Source of the DNA: Betaproteobacteria bacterium
Lineage (GTDB): Bacteria > Pseudomonadota > Gammaproteobacteria > Burkholderiales > Rhodocyclaceae
Reading direction: 5' to 3'
Assembly (NCBI GenBank): GCA_028065725.1
Contig: JAPTVL010000193.1
Coordinates: 1 to 9,505 of the forward strand
Length of the DNA stretch: 9,505 bases
Below the pieces are notes generated by a model. That model made no database searches, was not told where the DNA came from, and was given only the letters and a program-made list of their open reading frames with translations. Shown here piece after piece: positions 1 through 6,001 of this stretch. Every line of letters starts with the position of its first letter. The first letter of the stretch is position 1. Made by a program: the position numbers and the translations under genes.

Positions 1-1154
1 TCGCCGTCCTGCTGATCATTTCGGCCTATTCGCTGTTTTTGTTCACCGCCGTCGGTGGTCGCCTGTGGTGCGGCTATGCCTGTCCGCAGACGGTGTACAC
101 GGAAATCTTCACCTGGATCGAACAGAAAATCGAAGGCGAGCGCAACGCCCGAATCAAGCTCGATGCCGCGCCCATGAGTGCACGCAAGCTGGGGCTGCGC
201 AGTGCCAAATACGGGTTATGGGTGTTGCTGTCGCTGTGGACCGGCTTTACCTTCGTCGGCTACTTCTCGCCGATTCAGGCCCTGTGGAGTTCGGTATGGA
301 GCTTTTCGCTGGGGCCCTGGGAAACTTTCTGGATGCTCTTCTACGGAGCCTTCACCTACCTGTTCGCCGGGCACATGCGCGAGCAGGTGTGCAAGCACAT
401 GTGTCCCTATGCACGTTTTCAGGGCGTGATGTTCGATCCCGACACACTGACCATCACCTACGATACCGAGCGCGGCGAACCGCGCGGTGCGAGAAAAAAG
501 GGTCTTGATCCGAAGACGATTGCCAAGGGCGACTGCGTCGACTGCGGTATTTGCGTGCAGGTTTGTCCGACAGGCATCGATATCCGCAAGGGCCTCCAGT
601 ACGAATGCATCGGCTGCGCCGCCTGCATCGACGCCTGCGATCAGGTCATGGAGAAAATGGAGTATCCAAAGGGCCTGATCCGCTATTCCACGGAGCACGC
701 GATCGAGGCTCACTGGGGTTGGCGGGAGATAATCGGCCACGTTGCCAGGCCGCGGGTGATCATTTACGCAGTAATTCTCGGCGCGATCTGTATTGCCTTT
801 GTCTGGGCGATCGCCACCAAGCCCACCTTGCGGGTGGATGTGATCCGCGACCGGGCAACCCTGGCGCGCGAGGTCGAGGGTGGGCTGATCGAGAATGTGT
901 ATCGGCTCCATGTCATCAATGTTTCCGAGGCGCCGCACCGCTATGCGGTGAGCGTGACCGGCCTGACGGGCATCGACATGGTCGGCGATCGGATCATCGA
1001 AGTTCCTGCTGCGGGGACCAAGAGTTTCACCGTCCAGGTGCGGGTGCCACCCGAGTCCGGCAAGAAAGGCTCGAATCAGATCTTCTTCGACGTGAAGTCC
1101 CTGGCCGACGAGAAGGTGGCGGTGCATGAAAAGGCCAGTTTCCTGCAACCATGA
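1..1154 (+). CDS. ccoG: Cytochrome c oxidase accessory protein CcoG (FixG/RdxA family), 5' end missing
   Basis: Polytopic iron-sulfur membrane protein for assembly of cbb3-type cytochrome oxidase; the family is known as a cupric reductase that prepares copper for the oxidase. The frame is open from base 3, so the start lies upstream. About 383 residues are present against a usual length near 470, so roughly the first 90 are missing. Visible: a WCGYACPQT motif (cysteine codons at 69 and 81), a CKHMCP motif (390-404), and two ferredoxin-type cysteine sets, CVDCGICVQVCP (codons 534, 543, 552, 564) and CIGCAACIDAC (606, 615, 624, 636). Hydrophobic segments lie near 210-270, 320-370 and 755-820. 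The remainder is a soluble C-terminal domain of the Ig-like FixG_C type. The downstream fixH supports the call. A TTG at 39 is not the start, because coding sequence continues upstream of it. Confidence 0.96.
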   Translation, partial: AVLLIISAYSLFLFTAVGGRLWCGYACPQTVYTEIFTWIEQKIEGERNARIKLDAAPMSARKLGLRSAKYGLWVLLSLWTGFTFVGYFSPIQALWSSVWSFSLGPWETFWMLFYGAFTYLFAGHMREQVCKHMCPYARFQGVMFDPDTLTITYDTERGEPRGARKKGLDPKTIAKGDCVDCGICVQVCPTGIDIRKGLQYECIGCAACIDACDQVMEKMEYPKGLIRYSTEHAIEAHWGWREIIGHVARPRVIIYAVILGAICIAFVWAIATKPTLRVDVIRDRATLAREVEGGLIENVYRLHVINVSEAPHRYAVSVTGLTGIDMVGDRIIEVPAAGTKSFTVQVRVPPESGKKGSNQIFFDVKSLADEKVAVHEKASFLQP

Positions 1155-1160
1155 AGGAAG
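1154..1160 (+). promoter_or_regulatory. Ribosome binding site deciding the fixH start
   Basis: AAGGAAG ends 5 nt before the ATG at 1166. The in-frame ATG at 1151, which overlaps the ccoG stop as ATGA, has no purine-rich site at usable distance; the nearest AAGG is about 16 nt upstream. This favours 1166 as the start. Confidence 0.65.
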
Positions 1161-1165
1161 AGAAG

Positions 1166-1699
1166 ATGAATTCAGCCGCCGTGCGACCCTGGTATCGAGA
1201 ACCCTGGCCCTGGATACTCGCGGCGGGGCCGCTGATCGTCGTGATCGCGGCGTTCTATACGGCATGGCTGGCGATCAAGAGCAATGACGGACTCGTCACG
1301 GACGACTATTACAAAAAGGGTCTGGCCGCCAACCAGACCATTGCCCGCAGCGAACAGGCGGCAAAAATCGGACTGGTCGCGGGGGTTCGCGTTACCACCG
1401 ATACGCTGTCCGTACGCCTGCAGGCAGGAGACGGAAAATTTGTGTTGCCGCCGAGATTGGCAGTGACCATCAGCCATCCGACGCGCGCCGGTCTCGACCA
1501 GTCCCGGGTGCTGGCGCGCTCCGGCGATCGCTATATCGGCGACGTTCGCCTGCCCGCAGCAGGGCACTGGCTGGTGCTGCTGGAGGACGAGCGCAAGACC
1601 TGGCGCCTGATGGGCAATGTCGTGCTGCCGGCAAACGGCGAGACGCTGATAGGCAGTCCCGCGGCGGCGAGTGCGGCGCCGGCGGATATTCGCAATTGA
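1166..1699 (+). CDS. fixH: FixH/CcoH family cbb3 oxidase assembly protein
   Basis: Single-pass inner-membrane protein needed for cbb3 oxidase biogenesis, where it works with the oxidase subunits and the copper-transporting ATPase CcoI. From the ATG at 1166 it has 177 residues, a normal family length. It has an aromatic, proline-rich N-terminus (PWYREPWPW, residues 8-16), one membrane segment (about 17-37), then the family signature DGLVTDDYYKKG (41-52). A periplasmic beta-rich domain follows, with a GHWLVLLEDE motif near 133-142 and a low-complexity Ala-rich tail. The start is 11 nt after the ccoG stop, so the two are almost certainly cotranscribed. An alternative start at 1151 would add five residues (MKEEK). 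In many genomes ccoI and ccoS follow; here they do not. Confidence 0.93.
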   Translation: MNSAAVRPWYREPWPWILAAGPLIVVIAAFYTAWLAIKSNDGLVTDDYYKKGLAANQTIARSEQAAKIGLVAGVRVTTDTLSVRLQAGDGKFVLPPRLAVTISHPTRAGLDQSRVLARSGDRYIGDVRLPAAGHWLVLLEDERKTWRLMGNVVLPANGETLIGSPAAASAAPADIRN

Positions 1700-1726
1700 A
1701 TCAACCTGTTTGCAAAAGGCAAAATC

Positions 1727-1867
1727 ATGGAAGCTTGGAAGCTCTTGGTAGCTAGCGACATCGGTCTGATGAGTTTGTTCACCATCGGTTTTGTCATTGT
1801 GATCGGCTTCGGCATGGTCAAGTTCTACAAAAAGATGGCCGAAGAAGACGCTCGCAAGGCGAAGTAG
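1727..1867 (+). CDS. DUF3149-type small membrane protein
   Basis: A 46-residue protein: a short N-terminus (MEAWKLLVASDIG), one hydrophobic helix (about residues 14-34) and a strongly charged C-terminal tail rich in Lys, Glu and Asp. The shape and the WKLLVASDIGLMSL start match the DUF3149 family of very short proteins with no known function. AAGG at 1716-1719 ends 7 nt before the ATG, and the frame is clean to TAG. It sits 27 nt after fixH and 32 nt before the next small membrane protein, so cotranscription with the oxidase assembly genes is likely. Size and topology resemble small oxidase-associated subunits such as CcoQ or CcoS, but there is no clear sequence match to either, so an assembly or stability role is only an inference from context. 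Confidence 0.82.
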   Translation: MEAWKLLVASDIGLMSLFTIGFVIVIGFGMVKFYKKMAEEDARKAK

Positions 1868-1899
1868 GCACTTGCAATCGGGCTGCCCGGGAGACGGAA

Positions 1900-2172
1900 A
1901 TGAAGAAACTCATGTTTATTCTTTGGCCTTCGTTCGTGGTTGCTGGCATCGCCGAGGGCGTGTTTTTTACTGTGATCGATCCGCAGGAACTGTTTCTATT
2001 CGGCGAACCGGTGCATTTCTCGACGATTGCGACCTATTCGATAGGTTTCTTTGGCTTCTGGGCCGTTTGCGCCGCTTCGAGCCTGATGACTTGTTTCCTG
2101 CAGACCAGTGCGGCCGAGGTCAACAAGGGAGTGGGCGCCACTTTTGATGCGGGCGAGGGCGACGGCAAATAA
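1900..2172 (+). CDS. Small two-helix inner-membrane protein of unknown function
   Basis: A 90-residue protein not assigned to a named family. It has two hydrophobic stretches (about residues 4-25 and 43-67) joined by a loop with DPQELFLFGEPVHF (27-40), then a short acidic, Gly-rich cytoplasmic or periplasmic tail. Cys57 and Cys65 lie in or at the end of the second helix. A GGGAG ribosome site at 1889-1893 is 6 nt before the ATG. I recall similar short proteins in other betaproteobacteria, but cannot name one with a function. As the last gene of the ccoG-fixH unit, ahead of convergent hairpins, it may take part in oxidase assembly or be a passenger. The real-gene call rests on hydrophobic pattern, ribosome site and position. 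Confidence 0.8.
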   Translation: MKKLMFILWPSFVVAGIAEGVFFTVIDPQELFLFGEPVHFSTIATYSIGFFGFWAVCAASSLMTCFLQTSAAEVNKGVGATFDAGEGDGK

Positions 2173-2173
2173 G

Positions 2174-2202
2174 CCGCCGAACCGGCGGGAGCGACCCCCG
2201 CC
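2174..2202. terminator. GC-rich hairpins between convergent genes
   Basis: CCGCCG (2174-2179) pairs with CGGCGG (2183-2188) across a 3-nt loop. The alternative GGCGGG (2184-2189) pairs with CCCGCC (2197-2202) across a 7-nt loop. They share bases, so only one can form at a time. The site lies between the end of the oxidase-assembly unit at 2172 and the stop of the minus-strand hemerythrin gene at 2206. No long U tract follows on either strand, so intrinsic termination is possible but not certain. Confidence 0.45.
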
Positions 2203-2205
2203 AGT

Positions 2206-2799
2206 CTAATTTCGGGTAGCGGCGGGGCCCACGCCGATCGGCGGCGGAGCCAGATTGACGATGCGGCTGAACAGGTCGCGACAATCCTGGTCGGTCTCGG
2301 CGTCGAAGCGTGGGTCGCCATTTTCACTGAAGGCTGCACCGATTTCGACCCAGTCCTCGGGCGTGAGATATTTTCGGGCCAGGGGAATCAGCGTACTTTC
2401 CTCGAAGGCCATGTGGCGCAACATCTCGTTGGCAAACTTCTCGACGGCTGCGGAAAACTTCTCCAATCCATCTGGAAGTCCGGCCTCGTAGTGGCCGAGG
2501 GCGAGTTCCAGGGCCCGCACATGAAGTTCCGCGCCGCTGTGCTGCCGTTCCAGATTCGCGATTACAGCGTCGGCTTCGTGAGTCCGCTGGCGCAGCCTGG
2601 CAAACAGGTAGGCGTTTTCCTTGGGGTGATGCATTTTCGCGGGGAACTCGTCGAGATAAAAAATCATCGCCCATAGCACCTTGAAGTCCGGCCTTGTGTT
2701 CTTCGTACGGCTTTCGCGAACCAGGTAGCGCAGCCCGTGCACGACGGCAGCGAGCGAGCGGTGCTCGTCGTGGATGATGTTCAGTGCCGCGTTGAACAT
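2206..2799 (-). CDS. Hemerythrin-like (HHE) domain protein, stress-gene partner
   Basis: A 197-residue soluble helical protein with ligand motifs of hemerythrin-like di-iron proteins: IIHDEH near the N-terminus (H10, H13), MHHPKEN giving H57-x3-E61, and RHMAFEE giving H129-x3-E133, with further histidines at 74, 87 and 93. Such proteins bind O2, NO or iron, or sense them; which applies here cannot be read from sequence. The residues after about 150 are a non-hemerythrin tail ending in a Pro/Gly/Ala-rich stretch. It lies 25 nt downstream of the universal stress protein gene on the same strand, so the two probably form an operon. The frame stays open upstream into the stress gene, but the ATG at 2799 begins the family-like sequence MFNAALNIIHDEH, so longer starts were not used. 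The ribosome site is weak (GGAAAG about 14 nt upstream), which may mean translational coupling. Confidence 0.87.
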   Translation of the reverse strand: MFNAALNIIHDEHRSLAAVVHGLRYLVRESRTKNTRPDFKVLWAMIFYLDEFPAKMHHPKENAYLFARLRQRTHEADAVIANLERQHSGAELHVRALELALGHYEAGLPDGLEKFSAAVEKFANEMLRHMAFEESTLIPLARKYLTPEDWVEIGAAFSENGDPRFDAETDQDCRDLFSRIVNLAPPPIGVGPAATRN

Positions 2800-2824
2800 G
2801 ACTAGGGGCAGCTTTCCGCTCCGC

Positions 2825-3268
2825 TCAGCGGCAGACCAGCACCGGGATCTTCGAGTGCGTGAGAACCTTTTGCGTTTCGGAACCCAGCAAGAGCCCGCTG
2901 ATGCCGCGCCGGCCGTGGGAGGCCATGAAAATGAGATCGGCGCCGGCGGATTCGGCCGCTGCAATGATGGCTTCGTAGGGTATGTCGCTGACGGAACTGA
3001 TGGTAGCGCTGACGACACCTTCGGCTTTTGCTGCCGCTTCATGCGTAGCCAGGATTTCCTTCGCCTGCTGTTCGGCCATTTCGGCGAACTTGTCGGGTGT
3101 GGTGGGGTCGATCAGTGCGCCTTCGCCATAGAAGGCAACCGGGTAGTCGGGCTTGGCGAAAAAAAACGTGACTTTGGCGCCGGTCTCCCGGGCAAACGTG
3201 ATCGCGCGTTTTGCCGTTTCGGTTGATAGCGGCGATCCGTCGGTCGGAACGAGTATGTGCTTGAACAT
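2825..3268 (-). CDS. Universal stress protein, UspA family
   Basis: A 147-residue single-domain Usp of normal length. The N-terminal strand and loop MFKHILVPTDGSPLS (1-15) is typical. The glycine-rich nucleotide-binding loop follows a DLIFMASHG strand and reads GRRG (119-122) then GS (129-130). The chain ends with the expected IPVLV strand (141-145). Usp proteins act in the cytoplasm in survival under starvation or low oxygen, and the glycine loop suggests an ATP-binding member. AAAGGA about 9 nt before the ATG is a reasonable ribosome site. The next gene on this strand is a hemerythrin. A perfect FNR-type palindrome is centred about 61 nt upstream of the start, so anaerobic induction is likely, as is known for several usp genes in other bacteria. 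Confidence 0.95.
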   Translation of the reverse strand: MFKHILVPTDGSPLSTETAKRAITFARETGAKVTFFFAKPDYPVAFYGEGALIDPTTPDKFAEMAEQQAKEILATHEAAAKAEGVVSATISSVSDIPYEAIIAAAESAGADLIFMASHGRRGISGLLLGSETQKVLTHSKIPVLVCR

Positions 3269-3322
3269 GGGATTGGGTCCTTTGACTGGAAGATAAGGCT
3301 AGCCTACTAAAGAACGGCAGCG

Positions 3323-3336
3323 TTGATCAAGATCAA
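3323..3336. promoter_or_regulatory. FNR/ANR-type binding site, perfect palindrome
   Basis: TTGATC-AA-GATCAA matches the consensus TTGAT-N4-ATCAA at every position. It lies in the divergent gap between the usp gene (minus) and phaC (plus). Toward usp, a weak -10-like TAGCCT (3301 down to 3296, 3 of 6 matches) sits at about the spacing of a class II FNR promoter. Toward phaC nothing resembling a -10 lies at that spacing, and the phaC start is about 100 bp away. The usp-hemerythrin unit is therefore the likelier target, though a symmetric site could serve both. Confidence 0.8.
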
Positions 3337-3416
3337 CAGCAGACCGAACTATACCCGAGCGGCATCGGGCACAATACCAGCAAGGCGGTCGCAGTATGAC
3401 GCGACTGGCGTGAAGT

Positions 3417-3421
3417 GGAGG
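3417..3421 (+). promoter_or_regulatory. Ribosome binding site deciding the phaC start
   Basis: GGAGG lies 8 nt before the ATG at 3430. An in-frame GTG at 3415 would put this purine tract inside the coding region, so the ATG is preferred. Confidence 0.7.
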
Positions 3422-3429
3422 GAAAGGTC

Positions 3430-5163
3430 ATGAGCACGACGAAACAGGCAAAGGTAGCGGCAACCCCCCAAGCCGCATGGCGCGCGGTGAATCAGGCGGT
3501 CGAGGCCAAGGTGGACCCGATCGGCATCGCGACTCCGCTGTTGCACGCGCAGGTGGCCTGGTTGTCCCATCCGCAGGAGATGTCGGAGGCGCTGGCCGGA
3601 TTCTCGGCGAAATTATGGGATTTGCAGACGCATTCCTGGCATCGTGCGCTGGGTATGGCAAGCAAGGATGTCGTCTCGCCGAATCCCGATGACACGCGCT
3701 TCAGCGATCCGATCTGGAGCGATTCGGCGAGTTGGGACATCGTCAAGGAATGGTACCTGATGATCACCCGCCAGGTACAGGACATGCTCTACGACACCCC
3801 CGGACTGTCGAGTCGCGACCGGCGTCGCGCGGCATTCTGGTGGCGGAAGTGGCTCAATGCGGTGGCGCCGACAAACTTTCTGCTGACCAATCCAGCTGCC
3901 ATGCAGAAAGCCATGGAAACCCGTGGTGAGAGCCTGCTCAAGGGCTTCAACAATTTTGTGACCGACTTTCAGGCGGGCGATGTGCAGATGGCAAGACCGA
4001 CTGATTTCGTTGTCGGCAAGGATCTGGCTACCACGCCGGGCAAAGTGGTGTTCCGCAATCGGCTGCTGGAGGTATTGCACTACACGCCGACCCGGGACAA
4101 GGTTTTCAAAACGCCAATCGTCATCGTCACGCCGTGGATCAACAAGTTCTACATCCTCGACCTGAACGCCAAGAAGAGCATGGTGAAGTTCCTGGTCGAT
4201 CAGGGATTCGACGTGTATATCACCAGCTGGAAGAACCCGACGACGGACATGCGCGACGTGAGCTTTGACGACTACCTGACGGAAGGTATCGGCCAGATCA
4301 TCGAAACCGCACGCGGTATTTCCGGTGCCGCCAGGGTGCATGCCGTCGGCTACTGCATCGGCGGCGCCGCATTGGCGACGTGGATGGCATGGGCCAATGC
4401 GCGCTACGACAAGACGGATGTGCCGGTGGCGACCGCGACCTTGCTGACGACCCTGGTGGATTACCACAAGCCGGGCGACATCGAAGTCTTTCTTGATGAA
4501 AGCAGCATCAAGTGGCTGGAAAAGTCGATGGCGGAAAAGGGCTATCTCGACGGCAAGGAAATGGCATCTGCGTTTCGGCTGCTGCGTTCGAACAGTCTGG
4601 TGTGGCATTACGTGGTGCGTGGCTATCTGTTCGGCGAGGCGCCGCCGCCATTCGATGTCCTGTTCTGGAACATGGACGCGACCCGTATGCCGGCAGCAAT
4701 GCACAGCTGGTACCTGCGCAACTTCTATCTCGAAAACCTGCTGATAAAGAAGGACGCGCTGAATCTCGCCGGCGAGAACATTGACCTTGGGCGGATTACC
4801 CAGCCGCTGTATGTAGTGTCGGCCGAAGACGACCACATTGCGCCGTGGCGCCAGACCTTCCGCATCAATGGACTCGTCGCCGGACCGCGGCGCTATGTGC
4901 TGTCCACCTCGGGCCACATTCTGGGCATTGTGAATCCGGTAGTGACACCCCCCAAGCGCGATTATCATGTCGGCGCGGCCGAGCGGCACGATTCTCCCGA
5001 TGACTGGCGAGAAAGGGCCGAGCTGCATCATGGCAGCTGGTGGGAAGACTGGATGGCCTGGCTCAAGCCGCAGTCGGGACAACTGGTCGCCGCGCCCGCG
5101 GTGGCCACAGAGAAATATCCGGCGCTGGGCGATGCGCCGGGAGTCTATGTGCTTGAACCATGA
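3430..5163 (+). CDS. phaC: Class I polyhydroxyalkanoate synthase PhaC
   Basis: Polymerises (R)-3-hydroxyacyl-CoA into polyhydroxyalkanoate at the granule surface. The 577-residue length is close to the 589 of the Cupriavidus necator class I enzyme. An N-terminal PhaC_N-type domain (about 60-240, with NFLLTNP and the VVFRN-RLLEVLHYTP stretch) is followed by an alpha/beta-hydrolase core. The lipase-like box GYCIGG holds the nucleophile Cys309. The general base Asp468 is in the AEDDHIAPW motif, and His496 is in the SGHILGI motif, so the triad is intact. Tryptophan-rich motifs near the C-terminus (HHGSWWEDW, 533-541) are also typical. No phaA, phaB, phaE or phasin gene is adjacent; lack of phaE together with the length argues for class I rather than III. 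An FNR-type box lies about 100 bp upstream. Some organisms carry several phaC copies, so this may be one of a set. Confidence 0.96.
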   Translation: MSTTKQAKVAATPQAAWRAVNQAVEAKVDPIGIATPLLHAQVAWLSHPQEMSEALAGFSAKLWDLQTHSWHRALGMASKDVVSPNPDDTRFSDPIWSDSASWDIVKEWYLMITRQVQDMLYDTPGLSSRDRRRAAFWWRKWLNAVAPTNFLLTNPAAMQKAMETRGESLLKGFNNFVTDFQAGDVQMARPTDFVVGKDLATTPGKVVFRNRLLEVLHYTPTRDKVFKTPIVIVTPWINKFYILDLNAKKSMVKFLVDQGFDVYITSWKNPTTDMRDVSFDDYLTEGIGQIIETARGISGAARVHAVGYCIGGAALATWMAWANARYDKTDVPVATATLLTTLVDYHKPGDIEVFLDESSIKWLEKSMAEKGYLDGKEMASAFRLLRSNSLVWHYVVRGYLFGEAPPPFDVLFWNMDATRMPAAMHSWYLRNFYLENLLIKKDALNLAGENIDLGRITQPLYVVSAEDDHIAPWRQTFRINGLVAGPRRYVLSTSGHILGIVNPVVTPPKRDYHVGAAERHDSPDDWRERAELHHGSWWEDWMAWLKPQSGQLVAAPAVATEKYPALGDAPGVYVLEP

Positions 5164-5260
5164 ACCATTGGCGCGGCAAACGGATCGAAGTTGCAAGACG
5201 AGCCTGAATTCTTGGAATAATTTCCACGATATAAACAAGGATAATGAATCCATCAGGCGC

Positions 5261-5302
5261 TTGACCGTGGTCAATGTTCCACTGTCTGACAGCCTCCAGA
5301 AT
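5261..5302 (+). promoter_or_regulatory. DNR/FNR-family box and -10 element for the hemerythrin operon
   Basis: TTGACC-GT-GGTCAA (5261-5274) is a perfect 6+6 palindrome of the TTGAC-N4-GTCAA type read by DNR/NnrR/FNR regulators. CAGAAT (5297-5302) matches TATAAT at 4 of 6 positions. It starts 29.5 bp from the box centre, which puts the box at -41.5, the classic class II activator position. Predicted transcription start is near 5309, giving a leader of about 23 nt. No good sigma-70 -10 is seen 16-18 bp after TTGACC, so activator dependence is likely. Confidence 0.75.
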
Positions 5303-5331
5303 CGATAAAAATCCAACAGGAGCCTGCCCCC

Positions 5332-5769
5332 ATGTCGATTACTACCCAGCTTTTCCAGCACCACAAGCATTGCGACGAAATTTTTGCCGACGCGGAAGAA
5401 GCCTGCGGCAGTGGCGATTGGGTTGCCGGCGAGAAGGCGTTTGCCAGTTTGCGCGACGAACTCGAAACCCACTTCGGCAGCGAGGAGGAAGTGCTGTTCC
5501 CGGCATTCGAGCAGGCTACCGGGATGACCTCCGGACCCACCGAGGTGATGCGTGGCGAGCATCGCCAGATGCGCGACCTGCTGGCCCAGATGCAGGGAGC
5601 GATTGGCTCCCGCGACAGTGACGCCTTCGGCGGGGCCGCGGAGACTTTGCTGATCCTGATGCAGCAGCACAACATGAAGGAGGAGAACATCCTGTATCCG
5701 ATGTGCGATAACGCGCTCGGCAGTTCGGATCTTGGCGTTACGCTGACGGAGCGCCTGAAAGCGTCATGA
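5332..5769 (+). CDS. Hemerythrin-like (HHE) domain protein, NO/O2-related
   Basis: A 145-residue protein made almost entirely of one hemerythrin domain, a four-helix bundle expected to hold a non-heme di-iron centre. Likely ligands are H10/H11/H13 in FQHHKH, H47-x3-E51 in ETHFGSEEE, H77 in GEHRQM, and H113-x3-E117 in QQHNMKEENILYP. AGGAG at 5318-5322 lies 9 nt before the ATG. It is the first gene after the palindrome at 5261 and overlaps the DUF2249 gene by 4 bp (ATGA), implying coupled translation. Related di-iron proteins such as YtfE act against nitrosative damage, but this one lacks the ScdA_N domain of YtfE, so that name is not applied. A role in NO binding or iron-centre protection is inferred from neighbours (DNR-type regulator, NnrS). 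It is clearly different from the 197-residue hemerythrin at 2206-2799. Confidence 0.92.
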   Translation: MSITTQLFQHHKHCDEIFADAEEACGSGDWVAGEKAFASLRDELETHFGSEEEVLFPAFEQATGMTSGPTEVMRGEHRQMRDLLAQMQGAIGSRDSDAFGGAAETLLILMQQHNMKEENILYPMCDNALGSSDLGVTLTERLKAS

Positions 5770-5987
5770 TCGTCGAAATCGATGGGCGCGAACTGCAGCC
5801 GCCGGAACCGATGGAACTCACACTGGCGGCGCTGGACAAGCTGGGTCAGGGTGATGAAGTGATGTTGCTGCTGTATTGCCAGCCGCATCCGCTGTTCAGC
5901 ATCCTCAGAAACAACGGCTACGCCTGGAGCGAAGACGTGCGCGCCGACGGAACGCGAGAGATCCGGATCCGCAAGCAATCCGCCTGA
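5766..5987 (+). CDS. DUF2249 domain protein
   Basis: A 73-residue protein matching the DUF2249 pattern: an N-terminal strand with DGRELQPPEPMELTLAAL (6-23), then a DEVMLLLYCQPHPLFSIL segment (30-47) and the closing NNGYAWSEDV stretch. The fold is expected to be TusA-like and small; no reaction is established. DUF2249 is known to occur beside or fused with hemerythrin domains, and here it is a separate gene whose ATG overlaps the hemerythrin stop by 4 bp. The single Cys38 lies in YCQPHPL, at a place where other members often have a different residue, so I do not claim it is catalytic. The pair may form a complex or be a split version of a fused protein. Confidence 0.88.
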   Translation: MIVEIDGRELQPPEPMELTLAALDKLGQGDEVMLLLYCQPHPLFSILRNNGYAWSEDVRADGTREIRIRKQSA

Positions 5988-6001
5988 CCGGCGCCGATCG
6001 G

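Noticed and set aside
216..1265. A 349-codon open frame on the minus strand opposite ccoG
   Set aside because: It is antisense to clear CcoG coding sequence with ferredoxin motifs, and its translation has no recognisable domain.
2800..3042. Upstream extension of the minus-strand hemerythrin frame
   Set aside because: The extra 81 residues overlap the usp gene out of frame and look like shadow translation. The family-like N-terminus begins at the ATG at 2799.
5213..5226. TGGAA-TAAT-TTCCA inverted repeat after phaC
   Set aside because: A 5-bp AT-rich stem without a following U tract is too weak for a terminator, and no known operator matches it.
3613..5670. A 685-codon open frame on the minus strand opposite phaC
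   Set aside because: It lies antisense to a complete PHA synthase with an intact triad, runs into the hemerythrin gene, and its translation is rich in Arg, His and Gln with no domain pattern. It is a by-product of high GC codon use.
5876..6001. Upstream TTG start for the 431-residue membrane protein
   Set aside because: It would overlap the DUF2249 gene out of phase and add an Arg-rich non-membrane stretch. The ATG at 6002 gives a normal first membrane span.
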